Assembly: GCA_046726275.1 (NCBI GenBank)
Contig: JBKPAF010000052.1
Span: forward strand, 1-60,142
Length of the DNA stretch: 60,142 bases
Direction of reading: 5' to 3'
Source of the DNA: DASXTW01 sp046726275
GTDB taxonomy: Bacteria > Actinomycetota > UBA4738
The position numbers and the translations under genes are program-made. The notes below the pieces were generated by a model. It was not told the DNA's origin, ran no database searches, and saw only the letters and a program-made list of their open reading frames with translations. Numbering within the stretch: the first letter of the stretch is position 1; the number at the start of each line of letters is the position of its first letter. Of this stretch, positions 34,707 through 42,981 are shown piece by piece.

Positions 34707-36017
34707 ATGCGATCAAGAACCGTGAGGTCCTCGGGCGCACCGAAGATCCTCCTCGCCGCGGCCCTTTCCCTCTGCCTGGCAGCGATGGCGGCGGCCGTGC
34801 CGGCGGCCGGTCTCGCCGCAACCCCTCCGCCCACCCCGGTCCCGCCGAGCGGTTCGCCTTCGCCCTTTCCGACCGCCCTGCAAACACCCGTCCGGGCCTC
34901 GGTCCCCCCGAAGCTCACGTCCCCGTCGGCGATCCTGCAGGACCTGCGGACCGGTCAGGTGCTCTACGCGAAGAAGCCGGACCTGCGCAGGCCCATCGCG
35001 AGCATCACCAAGGTCATGACCGCGTTGGTCGTCCTGGACGAGGCGTCTCCAGGCGAGCAGGTGGTCGTGAGCGCCCGCGCGGCCGGGACCAGGGCCTCGC
35101 AGCTCGGACTCGTGGCCGGCGAGCGGATCTCGGTCAGGCAGCTCCTGTACGCGCTCCTCATGCAATCCGCCAATGACGCCGCGGTGGCCCTGGCGGAACA
35201 CGTGGGCGGGTCCGTCGCAGGGTTCGCCGAGCTGATGAATCGCGAGGCTGAACGACTCGGGCTGCGCCGGACCCGGTTTCGAGACCCTTCCGGTCTGGAC
35301 GATGGCGGATACTCCACGGCCAAGGACGTGGCCGCCATCGTGCGCGCCGCCTACGCCGACCCGTTGTTCGCCCGCATCACGCGGACGAAGTTCCACAGGA
35401 TCCCCTCTCCGTCCGGTCCTTCCCGCCGCATCCAGAACAGGAACATCCTCCTGTGGCTCTATCCGGGAGCCATCGGGACCAAGACGGGATTCACCACGCC
35501 TGCCCAGCACTGCCTGGTGGCCGCAGCGGAACGCGGAGCCCTTCGACTGGTCGCCGTGGCGCTGGGGTCGAGGGGCGACGACGCGGAGGGCGTGTTCAGC
35601 GACGGGGCGGCGCTCCTGAACTTCGGGTACGAGGCGTTCGAACGAGCGGTCCTCGTCTCGAAGGGCCAGGACCTCGGCCGGGTCACCATCGAAGGCCAGG
35701 CGGTCCAGGCGGTGGCGGACGGGGGGCTGATCAAGCTGGTCCCGAAGGATCAGCTTTCGCGGGTCCTTCGAGCCCTCCTTCCCGATCCGGGGCTTTCCCT
35801 TCCCGTCGTCGAGGGACAGCGGATGGGCAAGGTGCTCGTCCTGGTCGGAGGGAAGCGGGCCGGAAGCGTCGTGGCCGTCGCTCGCCACACCGTGTTCCGG
35901 CCGACGAGCAGTCCATCGCCTCCGCCGAATTCGATGCCGACAGGAACCGATTCGCTGGTCGCGGCGCTGAGATTCTTGGCCGCCATGCTCCAGGGCCTTC
36001 TGGAGCCCTTCCTATAA
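34707..36017 (+). CDS. dacA: D-alanyl-D-alanine carboxypeptidase (S11 family)
   Basis: The protein is an exported peptidoglycan carboxypeptidase that trims the pentapeptide stem. It has a signal peptide (about 1-35), a proline-rich linker, the catalytic triad motifs SITKVMTA (SxxK), SANDAAVALAEHVG (SxN) and KTGFT (KTG), then a C-terminal beta domain (PBP5-C like, VSKGQDLGRVTIEG). A hydrophobic C-terminal stretch may anchor it. At 436 aa it is complete. Its TAA stop lies within the TATAAT of the next gene's promoter. Confidence 0.93.
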   Translation: MRSRTVRSSGAPKILLAAALSLCLAAMAAAVPAAGLAATPPPTPVPPSGSPSPFPTALQTPVRASVPPKLTSPSAILQDLRTGQVLYAKKPDLRRPIASITKVMTALVVLDEASPGEQVVVSARAAGTRASQLGLVAGERISVRQLLYALLMQSANDAAVALAEHVGGSVAGFAELMNREAERLGLRRTRFRDPSGLDDGGYSTAKDVAAIVRAAYADPLFARITRTKFHRIPSPSGPSRRIQNRNILLWLYPGAIGTKTGFTTPAQHCLVAAAERGALRLVAVALGSRGDDAEGVFSDGAALLNFGYEAFERAVLVSKGQDLGRVTIEGQAVQAVADGGLIKLVPKDQLSRVLRALLPDPGLSLPVVEGQRMGKVLVLVGGKRAGSVVAVARHTVFRPTSSPSPPPNSMPTGTDSLVAALRFLAAMLQGLLEPFL

Positions 36018-36018
36018 T
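36013..36018 (+). promoter_or_regulatory. Consensus TATAAT promoter for leaderless hpt
   Basis: A perfect TATAAT overlaps the dacA stop codon and ends 9 nt before GTG 36028. No ribosome-binding site fits between them, so the mRNA should start at or just before the GTG. Confidence 0.65.
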
Positions 36019-36027
36019 CGCCGCACC

Positions 36028-36642
36028 GTGATCTCCGTGGCGACCATCCTGTATCCGGAGGAGGAGATCCAGCGCCGGGTCCGAGACCTCGGGCAGTCGA
36101 TCACCCGCGACTACGCGGGCCGCTCGCCGGTCCTCATCTGCATCCTCAAGGGAGCCGTTGTCTTCCTGGCGGACCTGTTCCGGGAGATCGACCTCCCGGT
36201 GCGTGTGGACTTCATGTCCATCACGTCGTATGGCGGGGGATCGGAAGCAACAGGGGGAGTGGTGCGGATCCTCAAGGACCTCGATCAGGACATCGGAGGG
36301 GAAGACGTCATCGTGGTCGAGGACATCATCGACACCGGGCTGACCCTCTCCTATCTGCTGGCGACCCTTCGGGCCCGCCAGCCGGCCTCGATCGAGGTCT
36401 GCACCCTCCTGGACAAGAGCGTGCGCCGCATCGCTCCTGTGGAGATCAAGTACCGGGGCTTCGACTGTCCCGACCGTTTCGTGATCGGCTACGGCCTGGA
36501 CCACGGCGAACGCTATCGGAACATCCGGGCGATCCTGGCCGTCGACGACCAGAGCCTGCTCGCTGCGGACCCGAACGCGCTCGTGAGCTTTCTCGGGGCA
36601 CACCCCGCGCCGGCCGCGGAGGTCTTCCAGGAACCGCAATAG
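36028..36642 (+). CDS. hpt: Hypoxanthine phosphoribosyltransferase
   Basis: The enzyme salvages hypoxanthine and guanine with PRPP. The PRPP loop is VIVVEDIIDTGLTLSYLL. Other landmarks are LICILKGAVVFLADLFRE near the N-terminus, FMSITSYGGGSEATG, LLDKSVRR and FVIGYGLDHGERYRNI. A tail of about 20 residues follows. GTG 36028 is fixed by the upstream -10 box. Confidence 0.95.
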   Translation: MISVATILYPEEEIQRRVRDLGQSITRDYAGRSPVLICILKGAVVFLADLFREIDLPVRVDFMSITSYGGGSEATGGVVRILKDLDQDIGGEDVIVVEDIIDTGLTLSYLLATLRARQPASIEVCTLLDKSVRRIAPVEIKYRGFDCPDRFVIGYGLDHGERYRNIRAILAVDDQSLLAADPNALVSFLGAHPAPAAEVFQEPQ

Positions 36643-36705
36643 CCTTTCGGGATTCCACCCTGTTGCCGGTCCCTACCGCTGTGGGTACAGTGAGTTCGAG
36701 AGTCC

Positions 36706-37176
36706 ATGATCGAACTGAACCTGGTAGGCGTGCGGGTCGAACTGCCAACCAACCAGCCGATCGTGCTGCTCCGGGAGCGCGATGGGGAGCGCTACCTCCC
36801 GATCTGGATCGGGGCCATGGAAGCCACGGCCATCGCCTTCGCGCTCCAGGGGATCGTCACCGCAAGGCCCATGACCCACGACCTCCTCAAGAACGTGCTG
36901 GAGGAAGTGGGGGTTCGGGTGGACCGGATCGTCATCACCGAGCTCCGAGAGGGGACCTTCTACGCCACCATCCTGATGCAGCAGAACGGGTCCAGCTACG
37001 AGGTCTCCTCCCGGCCGAGCGACGCCATCGCCCTGGCCGTCCGGGTGAACGTCCCCATCTTCGCCAACGAGGAGGTCCTGTCGGAGGCCTCGATCGTCAT
37101 CAAAGACGACGAGGAACAGGAGGTCGAGAAGTTCCGAGAGTTCCTCGATCAGGTCACTCCGGAAGACTTCGCCTAG
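36706..37176 (+). CDS. Bifunctional nuclease (BFN/DUF151) family protein
   Basis: A 156-residue protein with the DUF151 pattern: MIELNLVGVRVELPTNQPIVLLRE, LPIWIGAMEATAIAFALQGI, RPMTHDLLKNVLEEVG, FYATILMQQNG and SSRPSDAIALAVRVNVPIFANEEVL. Plant relatives were reported to have RNase/DNase activity; bacterial members are uncharacterised (Rv1829 in M. tuberculosis). The gene sits between ftsR-like and merR genes as in mycobacteria, although dacA and hpt are inserted here. Confidence 0.92.
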   Translation: MIELNLVGVRVELPTNQPIVLLRERDGERYLPIWIGAMEATAIAFALQGIVTARPMTHDLLKNVLEEVGVRVDRIVITELREGTFYATILMQQNGSSYEVSSRPSDAIALAVRVNVPIFANEEVLSEASIVIKDDEEQEVEKFREFLDQVTPEDFA

Positions 37177-37247
37177 GGAAACCGGCCGCTCTCCAAACCA
37201 ACCCAGGCCCGGTCAGGAGCCTTCAGCCCTGAGCCGATCACTACACC

Positions 37248-38198
37248 ATGCCGAGCAGCGCGCTGCACCGCGCCAAATACGCGGGTGGGGTGCTGGTGTG
37301 CCTCCTGTTTGGGTGGATCGCCTTCGTCCGAGGCGCTCGGGTCCCGCTGCTGAGCTTGGTCGACCTGGGGTTCCACGAGTTGGGACATCTCCTCACGTAT
37401 CCGTTCCCGGACGTCGTGACGGCCCTGATGGGCTCGGTGACCCAGGTCGCCGTGCCCGCCGGTCTGGCTCTGTACTTCCTGCTCGTTCGGCGGGATCAGC
37501 TAGGCGGCGGGTTGTGCCTGGCGTGGGCCGCCACCTCGGCGAGGGACGTGAGCGTGTACGTCGCCGACGCGCGCGCCCAGGCGCTGCCCCTCCTCGGGGA
37601 CGGCATCCACGACTGGGGGTTCGTGCTCGGCCGGTTCCACGCGCTGCAGAGCGCCGGGTGGATCGCGGCAGCGGTGAAAGCCCTGGGACTCGTCCTGCTG
37701 TTGATGGGCTTCGCCCTCTGTGCGTGGGGCCTTCTCACGGTGGACCTCGCTACGAAAGCGGGACCTTCGACCGCTCCACGTCGACCGTCGACTGGACGAG
37801 TCGTTGACAGCCTTGGCCCCCGTGATAGCCTTCCTTACGCCCTCGTAATTACGGAGCTGTCATGGCTGAAACGGAAGGCTATCGGGTCCCGGAAGTCTGT
37901 CGGCTCGTGGGGATCTCTTATCGGCAGTTGGACTACTGGGCCAGGACCGGACTGGTCACGCCCAGCGTGCGCGATGCGGGGGGCTCGGGGACCCAGCGCC
38001 TGTACTCCTTCCAGGACCTCGTCCAGCTGCGCACGATCAAGAGCCTGCTGGATACCGGGGTCTCCCTCCAGCAGATCCGCAAGGCCGTCGTCTTCCTGCG
38101 CAAGCATCTGGGGACGGAGCCCACGAGCGTCACGCTCATGTCCGACGGGGTGCACGTCTACGCGGCGCAGTCCGAGGACGAGATCATCGACCTGGTGA
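37248..38198 (+). CDS. HELGH-containing membrane protein; C-terminal third doubtful
   Basis: The first 175 residues look real. There are about five TM helices, with FHELGHLLTYPFPDVVTALMGSV after the first, which resembles the zinc motif of membrane metalloproteases, then ALYFLLVRRDQ and LGLVLLLMGFALCAWGLL. After about residue 190 the frame becomes rich in R, S, T and P and runs 337 nt into the downstream merR gene in another phase. The true protein probably ended near 37800-37860, and its stop has been lost by mutation or sequence error. The function is unknown. Confidence 0.6.
   Translation: MPSSALHRAKYAGGVLVCLLFGWIAFVRGARVPLLSLVDLGFHELGHLLTYPFPDVVTALMGSVTQVAVPAGLALYFLLVRRDQLGGGLCLAWAATSARDVSVYVADARAQALPLLGDGIHDWGFVLGRFHALQSAGWIAAAVKALGLVLLLMGFALCAWGLLTVDLATKAGPSTAPRRPSTGRVVDSLGPRDSLPYALVITELSWLKRKAIGSRKSVGSWGSLIGSWTTGPGPDWSRPACAMRGARGPSACTPSRTSSSCARSRACWIPGSPSSRSARPSSSCASIWGRSPRASRSCPTGCTSTRRSPRTRSSTW
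37804..37853 (+). promoter_or_regulatory. Promoter and palindrome upstream of merR gene
   Basis: TTGACA (37804-37809) is followed 16 nt later by a weak TAGCCT. The perfect 10-bp palindrome CGTAATTACG (37844-37853) sits just before the ribosome-binding site and could be the autoregulatory operator. Confidence 0.45.
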
Positions 38199-38317
38199 AA
38201 CGTGGCCAGGGCGTGTTCGCCATCGCCCTCGACAAGGTGTGGGACGACCTGTCGACGTCGGTGGGGCGGAAGAAGGGTGCCCGGTCGGCGTCGATGGCCC
38301 GGGTAGGAGGCGCTTGA
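37862..38317 (+). CDS. MerR-family transcriptional regulator (Rv1830-like)
   Basis: A 151-residue protein with an N-terminal MerR helix-turn-helix (YRVPEVCRLVGISYRQLDYWARTGLVTPSVRDAGGSGTQRLYSFQDLVQLRTIKSLLDTGVSLQQIRKAV) and a short C-terminal part with VHVYAAQSEDEIIDLVKRGQGVFAIALDKVWDDL. The effector is unknown. It lies downstream of the BFN gene as in mycobacteria and before the glycine dehydrogenase genes. The stop overlaps the next TTG. Confidence 0.9.
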   Translation: MAETEGYRVPEVCRLVGISYRQLDYWARTGLVTPSVRDAGGSGTQRLYSFQDLVQLRTIKSLLDTGVSLQQIRKAVVFLRKHLGTEPTSVTLMSDGVHVYAAQSEDEIIDLVKRGQGVFAIALDKVWDDLSTSVGRKKGARSASMARVGGA

Positions 38318-38694
38318 CCCCCAGGCGTACGTCCCGTCCCGCGGAGCCCCTCCCAAGCGACACGGTGCAGTTCGCACACGCGAGCGAGCGGCAGTTCGCC
38401 CGCCTCCTGGACTTCTATCAGATCGAGTGGCAGTACGAGCCGACGTCCTTCGATCTGGAGCAAGACAAGGACGGCAGCATCATCCAGCGGTTCACTCCCG
38501 ACTTCTATCTCCCCGCGTACGACCTGTACATCGAGATCACCACGCTGAACCAGAAGCTCGTGACGAAGAAGAACCGGAAGATCAGGCGGCTCAGGGAGTT
38601 GTACCCCGAGGTCCGGTGCAAGATCTTCTACCAGCGCGACTACCTCTCGCTGGTGATGAAGTACGGGTTGGACGACCATCGCGAGGCCGGCTGA
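38314..38694 (+). CDS. Uncharacterised protein with PD-(D/E)XK-like pattern
   Basis: This protein (126 aa, start TTG 38314 in TTGA, with ggagg just upstream) has an early ASERQFARLLDFYQIEWQYEP, then FTPDFYLPAYDLYIEITTLNQKLVTKKNRKIRRLRELYP and CKIFYQRDYLSLVMKYG. The spacing of Glu, Pro-Asp and Glu-x-Thr with a nearby Lys cluster resembles small nucleases of the PD-(D/E)XK or Vsr kind, but the third motif residue is not Lys. No name can be given. It is translationally coupled to the merR gene. Confidence 0.6.
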   Translation: MTPRRTSRPAEPLPSDTVQFAHASERQFARLLDFYQIEWQYEPTSFDLEQDKDGSIIQRFTPDFYLPAYDLYIEITTLNQKLVTKKNRKIRRLRELYPEVRCKIFYQRDYLSLVMKYGLDDHREAG

Positions 38695-38725
38695 TCGCGG
38701 AGGCGTGAGGTGCCGGGTCCGACGG

Positions 38726-38731
38726 TAGACT
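38726..38731 (+). promoter_or_regulatory. -10 box for leaderless gcvPA
   Basis: TAGACT ends 6 nt before GTG 38738, with no ribosome-binding site between. Confidence 0.5.
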
Positions 38732-38737
38732 GACCTC

Positions 38738-40054
38738 GTGCGGTTCGCACCCCACACCGAGGACGACGTGCAGGCGATGCTGTCCGCCTGCGGGCTCGAG
38801 TCCCTCGATGATCTGTTCGCGCACATCCCCCCAAACCTGACACTGGACCAGGAGCTGGCCATCCCCGAAGGCCTGTCGGAGATGGAGTTGACCGCCGAGC
38901 TCCGGCGCCTGGCCGGGCGCAATCGGCATGCCGACGAGCTGGTGTGCTTCGCCGGCGGGGGCGCCTATGACCACTATGTCCCCGCATCCGTCTGGGCCCT
39001 GGCCGGTCGGTCTGAGCTGTACACCTCGTACACGCCGTACCAGCCCGAACTGTCCCAAGGCGTACTCCAAGCACTGTTCGAGTACCAGTCGATGATCTGC
39101 GAACTGACGGGGCTGGACGCCTCGAACGCATCCCTGTACGACGGCCCGACCGCCCTGGTCGAGGCCGTTCACATGGCCACGGGGGCCACCGATCGTTCGC
39201 GGGTGCTGGTGTCCGACGCCCTGGACCACCGCTACCTGAAGACGCTCGCCACCTACGGTGCCGGCGAGCACTTCACGGTGGAGACCATAACGACGCGGGA
39301 CGGAACGACCGAGGTACCCGAGATCGGAGCCGACGTGGCGGCCGTCGTGGTGCAGTATCCGAACTTCTACGGCGTCCTCGACCGGCCTCGGGAGGTGTTC
39401 GGGGCAGCCAGGGCGGCCGGGGCGCGGGCGCTGCAGGTGTTCGACCCCTTGTCTCTGGGGATCCTCGCCCCGCCCGGTGAGCTCGGGGCCGACATCGCCG
39501 TCGCCGAAGGGCAGGTTCTCGGAAACCACCTGAACTACGGCGGCCCGTACCTCGGCGTGATCGCGGCTCGGTCCCAGGACCTCCGACGGATGCCGGGCCG
39601 CATCGTGGGCGAGACCACCGACGTCGACGGTCGCCGCGGATTCGTGCTGACCCTTCAGGCCCGGGAACAACACATCAGACGGGAGAAGGCCACCTCGAAC
39701 ATCTGCACGAACCAGACGTTGATGGCCGTGGCCGCGACCGTATACCTGGGATGGCTGGGCCCGCACGGGCTGGAAGAGCTAGGGCGGCAGTGCCTGGCTA
39801 AGGCGAGGTACGCGGCCGAGCGGATCTCCGACCTGACGTCGGCCGAGCTGATGTGGCCGAAGCAGGAGTTCTTCAAGGAGTTCGCCATCCGAACGACGAA
39901 GGATCCGCGGGAGGTGCAGCGCGCTCTCCTCGACTCAGGGTTCCTGGTCGGTCCGGTGATCGGCCAGGACGGGCTGCTGGTGTCGGTCACGGAGCGGCGT
40001 ACGCGAGAGGAGATCGATCGACTAGTCAAGGCGTTCGGGGAGGTCGTGTCGTGA
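38738..40054 (+). CDS. gcvPA: Glycine dehydrogenase (decarboxylating) subunit 1
   Basis: This is the N-terminal half of the P protein in organisms with a split enzyme. It has RFAPHTEDDVQAML, FAGGGAYDHYVPASV, YTSYTPYQPELSQGVLQALFEYQSMICELTGLDASNASLYDG, and GNHLNYGGPYLGVIAAR. At 438 aa it is full length. It works with GcvPB, GcvH and GcvT to break down glycine to CO2, NH3 and methylene-THF. Its stop overlaps gcvPB (GTGA). Confidence 0.97.
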   Translation: MRFAPHTEDDVQAMLSACGLESLDDLFAHIPPNLTLDQELAIPEGLSEMELTAELRRLAGRNRHADELVCFAGGGAYDHYVPASVWALAGRSELYTSYTPYQPELSQGVLQALFEYQSMICELTGLDASNASLYDGPTALVEAVHMATGATDRSRVLVSDALDHRYLKTLATYGAGEHFTVETITTRDGTTEVPEIGADVAAVVVQYPNFYGVLDRPREVFGAARAAGARALQVFDPLSLGILAPPGELGADIAVAEGQVLGNHLNYGGPYLGVIAARSQDLRRMPGRIVGETTDVDGRRGFVLTLQAREQHIRREKATSNICTNQTLMAVAATVYLGWLGPHGLEELGRQCLAKARYAAERISDLTSAELMWPKQEFFKEFAIRTTKDPREVQRALLDSGFLVGPVIGQDGLLVSVTERRTREEIDRLVKAFGEVVS

Positions 40055-41559
40055 GTCCGTCTTCGCCTGGCGAGTCGGACGGCCGAACCTCCGTGGGCGC
40101 ACCGGTGCGGAGCCGAGGCCCCGGCATCTCGGGGCGGACCCTTCGGGAGCGGTCGCGTCCGGGGAGGAGGGCCTGGAGCCTGCCCGAGCTCGACGTACCA
40201 GCGGTCGACGTTCCCCAGGCGCACCGTCGAGGCACGGCTCCCGACCTCCCCGAGGTGGCCGAGATCGACCTGGTCCGTCACTTCACCAGGCTGTCCCAGA
40301 TCAACTACGGCGTAGACACCGGCTTCTACCCGCTGGGGTCGTGCTCGATGAAGTACAACCCGAAGGTGGCCGAGGCCGTGGCCGCCTTACCGGGATTCCA
40401 ACGCCTCCATCCGCATCAGCCCGAGGAAACGGTCCAGGGGGCGCTGGAGCTGCTGTGGCGCCTCGAGCGCGCCCTCTGCGAGATCACCGGGATGGCCCGG
40501 GCGACCTTCCAGCCCCCGGCGGGTGCCTCGGGAGAGCTGACCGGCCTGCTGATCATGCGGGCCTACCACAGCAAGAACGGCGACCCTCGGTCCAAGATCC
40601 TCATCCCGGACTCGGCGCACGGGACCAACCCCGCCAGCGTGACCCTGTCCGGCTACCGGGCCGTGCAAGTGCCCTCCGACAATCGAGGTCTGGTGGACCT
40701 GGACCGCCTCCGCCAATTGGTGGACGAGGACACCGCGGGGCTGATGCTCACCAACCCCAACACCCTCGGCCTGTTCGAGGAAGAGATCGAGGGCATCGCG
40801 GCGGCGATGCACGAGGTCGGGGCGCTCCTCTACTACGACGGCGCCAACCTGAACGCAATCATGGGGCGGGTTCGTCCGGGAGACATGGGGTTCGACATCG
40901 TGCACATGAACACCCACAAGACCTTCGCCACGCCGCACGGTGGGGGCGGGCCCGGGGCCGGACCCGTCGCTGTCAACTCCCGCCTCGAGTCATTCCTCCC
41001 GGCGCCGGTCGTCGGGTTCGAGGAAGACACGGGCCGGTACTTCTGGGACCACGACCGTCCGCATGCCATCGGCAGGGTCCACGGGTTCCACGGGAACTTC
41101 GGCGTGCTGGTGCGGGCGTACGCCTACGTGTTCGCGCACGGGCGGGAAGGGTTGCGTGAGGTGGGGGAGCGAGCGGTCCTGAACGCGAATTATCTGGCCT
41201 GCCTGGTCCGGGATGCCTTCCCCGTGGCCTTTCCCGGTCGGCCGATGCACGAGTTCGTGGCGACGGCCCGCGGGCTCAGGAAATACGGGATCCGGGCCAT
41301 GGACGTGGCCAAGCGCCTGATTGACCTGGGCTTCCATCCCTCGACGGTGTACTTCCCTCTCATCGTCGAGGAGGCAATGATGGTCGAGCCCACGGAGACC
41401 GAGTCCAAGGACACCCTCGACGCCTTCGCCGAGGCCATGGTCCAGGTTCGGGCGGAGGCCGCCCGGGATCCCCAGCTGTTGCACGAGGCACCGGTGACTA
41501 CGCCCGTCCGAAGACTGGACGAAGGGAAGGCGGCCAGGGCCCTCAAGCTGCGCTGGTAA
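40051..41559 (+). CDS. gcvPB: Glycine dehydrogenase (decarboxylating) subunit 2
   Basis: This is the PLP-bearing half of the P protein. The cofactor Lys lies in HMNTHKTFATPHGGGGPGAGP, with INYGVDTGFYPLGSCSMKYNPK, PDSAHGTNPASVTLSGY and YYDGANLNAIMG also present. GTG 40051 overlaps the gcvPA stop; the first 40 residues are an arginine-rich extension before the conserved RAWSLPELDVP. The length is 502 aa. Confidence 0.97.
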   Translation: MSPSSPGESDGRTSVGAPVRSRGPGISGRTLRERSRPGRRAWSLPELDVPAVDVPQAHRRGTAPDLPEVAEIDLVRHFTRLSQINYGVDTGFYPLGSCSMKYNPKVAEAVAALPGFQRLHPHQPEETVQGALELLWRLERALCEITGMARATFQPPAGASGELTGLLIMRAYHSKNGDPRSKILIPDSAHGTNPASVTLSGYRAVQVPSDNRGLVDLDRLRQLVDEDTAGLMLTNPNTLGLFEEEIEGIAAAMHEVGALLYYDGANLNAIMGRVRPGDMGFDIVHMNTHKTFATPHGGGGPGAGPVAVNSRLESFLPAPVVGFEEDTGRYFWDHDRPHAIGRVHGFHGNFGVLVRAYAYVFAHGREGLREVGERAVLNANYLACLVRDAFPVAFPGRPMHEFVATARGLRKYGIRAMDVAKRLIDLGFHPSTVYFPLIVEEAMMVEPTETESKDTLDAFAEAMVQVRAEAARDPQLLHEAPVTTPVRRLDEGKAARALKLRW

Positions 41560-41563
41560 GCGG

Positions 41564-42157
41564 ATGGAATTCGAAGCGGTGGTGCGCCGTCGCAAGATGG
41601 TTCGCACCTTCCTGGACCGACCTGTCGACGGCGAAGTTGTCGACCGGATCCTGGCGAGGGGCCAGCGGGCGCCGTCAGCCGGATACTCGCAGGGGTTCGA
41701 GTTCCTGGTCTTGGAGGGACCCGAACAGACATCGCGGTTCTGGGAGGCCGTCTCCCGGCAAGAGGACTGGCCGGGCGATGGACTTCGCGCGGCACCGGTG
41801 CTCATCGTCCCCCTGGCGGGGAAGCAGACATACCTGGATCGGTACGCAGAAGAGGACAAGGGATGGACCGACCGCGACGAAGACCGCTGGCCGGTGCCGT
41901 ACTGGCTCGTCGACGCCGCCTTTGCCGCCATGCTGATCCTGCTCTCAGCCGTCGACGAAGGATTGGGGGCGCTCTTCTTCGGTCTCGAGCGACCGATGTA
42001 CCCGGGATTCCGGGAAGCCTTTGGCGTCCCGGACGAATGGGAGCCCATCGGCGTCATGGCCCTGGGGCACCCGGCGCCCGTGGATCCCGTGAAGTCCTCG
42101 GCGCACACCCGCCCCCGGAAGCCCCTGGCCGAGATCGTCCACCGGGGGCGCTGGTAG
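41564..42157 (+). CDS. Nitroreductase family flavoprotein
   Basis: A 197-residue protein with the FMN-binding N-terminus (EAVVRRRKMVRTFLDRPVDGEVVDRILARGQRAPSAGYSQGFEFLVL), a middle WLVDAAFAAMLILLSAVDEGLGALFFG, and a C-terminal GVMALGHP. It probably uses NAD(P)H and FMN; the electron acceptor cannot be told. It starts 4 nt after gcvPB, so it is in the same operon. Confidence 0.87.
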   Translation: MEFEAVVRRRKMVRTFLDRPVDGEVVDRILARGQRAPSAGYSQGFEFLVLEGPEQTSRFWEAVSRQEDWPGDGLRAAPVLIVPLAGKQTYLDRYAEEDKGWTDRDEDRWPVPYWLVDAAFAAMLILLSAVDEGLGALFFGLERPMYPGFREAFGVPDEWEPIGVMALGHPAPVDPVKSSAHTRPRKPLAEIVHRGRW

Positions 42158-42196
42158 GGAAATCACATCGATGTCATTTGTGTCCGCGGACCGGGC

Positions 42197-42202
42197 TACG
42201 AT
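42197..42202 (+). promoter_or_regulatory. -10 box for leaderless zincin gene
   Basis: TACGAT ends 6 nt before GTG 42209. No ribosome-binding site is visible. Confidence 0.45.
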
Positions 42203-42208
42203 GTGGCC

Positions 42209-42793
42209 GTGGGCGACGAGGGCCTCCGCATCGTCGTGAGCCGGGAGATCCGGGCCGACCACGCCCTTCTCGGGCGGCTGATCGAGCAGGGTTTCGCCGG
42301 CGTCGATCCGATCGGCGTCGAGGTCCGGGTGGAACGGGCCCCACGCTCGTGGGAGTCGTTCACCGGCCGCGCCTATCCCGAGCCCCCCAGCCGGCCGAAG
42401 GCGTACCCGGGCACCCGGTACCTCGTTCGGCTGAAGCTCCCCGGGACGCTTCGCAACCGGGGCTATCCGCAGTCCTACCAGTATCCGCGGCTCAAGACCG
42501 CCCCCTCGATCACGGTCCGGGACTGGCGGGAGCGGCTGGTCGCGCTGGTCGCTCACGAGGCGTTTCACGTCCGGCAGTTCCGTGAAGGTCTTCGGCGTTC
42601 CGAGGTGGCGGCAGAGCGGTGGGCGAGCTCCATCCTGGTTGCGTGGCGAGTGGGGGAGCAGGGCTCGCATCTCCCCTCTCCGGTGGGTGTGATCGCTCTT
42701 CCGATGTCACTGGAAGGGCCGGAAGGGTCGGGCGAGGAGGAGCGAACGGCCGCGGCGGCGTTCCGATGGGAACAGCTCTCGCTCCTGCCGTGA
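42209..42793 (+). CDS. Putative zinc metallopeptidase-like protein (HExxH)
   Basis: The protein (194 aa) has VALVAHEAFHVRQFREGLRRSEVAAERWA, that is, HExxH followed 14 residues later by a Glu in a helix, the usual zincin arrangement. The rest is basic and lacks other known signatures. GTG 42209 is chosen from the -10 spacing; GTG 42203 is in frame. No signal peptide is seen, so it is probably cytoplasmic. It is convergent with the lnt-ppm gene. Confidence 0.65.
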   Translation: MGDEGLRIVVSREIRADHALLGRLIEQGFAGVDPIGVEVRVERAPRSWESFTGRAYPEPPSRPKAYPGTRYLVRLKLPGTLRNRGYPQSYQYPRLKTAPSITVRDWRERLVALVAHEAFHVRQFREGLRRSEVAAERWASSILVAWRVGEQGSHLPSPVGVIALPMSLEGPEGSGEEERTAAAAFRWEQLSLLP

Positions 42794-42981
42794 CTATCGA
42801 GCGGCGCGGCGTCATCAAAGCTTCCCGGTGTGTGACGCGAGAGTTGGCTGGTCACGCCGTGAGGGGAGTGGCCCGGATCCCTTCCACCATCAAGTTGACA
42901 TAAGCATCGTTATAGGCGATGAGCGCAGCGGTGGCCGAGCTCGGGGGAGGGGTTGTCCGAGAACTCGATGCCTCCCGACCG

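Noticed and set aside
42895..42925. TTGACA followed by tataggcgat as a promoter in the gap before the lnt 3' end
   Set aside because: The spacing to any -10-like element is wrong (about 10 nt for tatagg) and no plus-strand gene follows.
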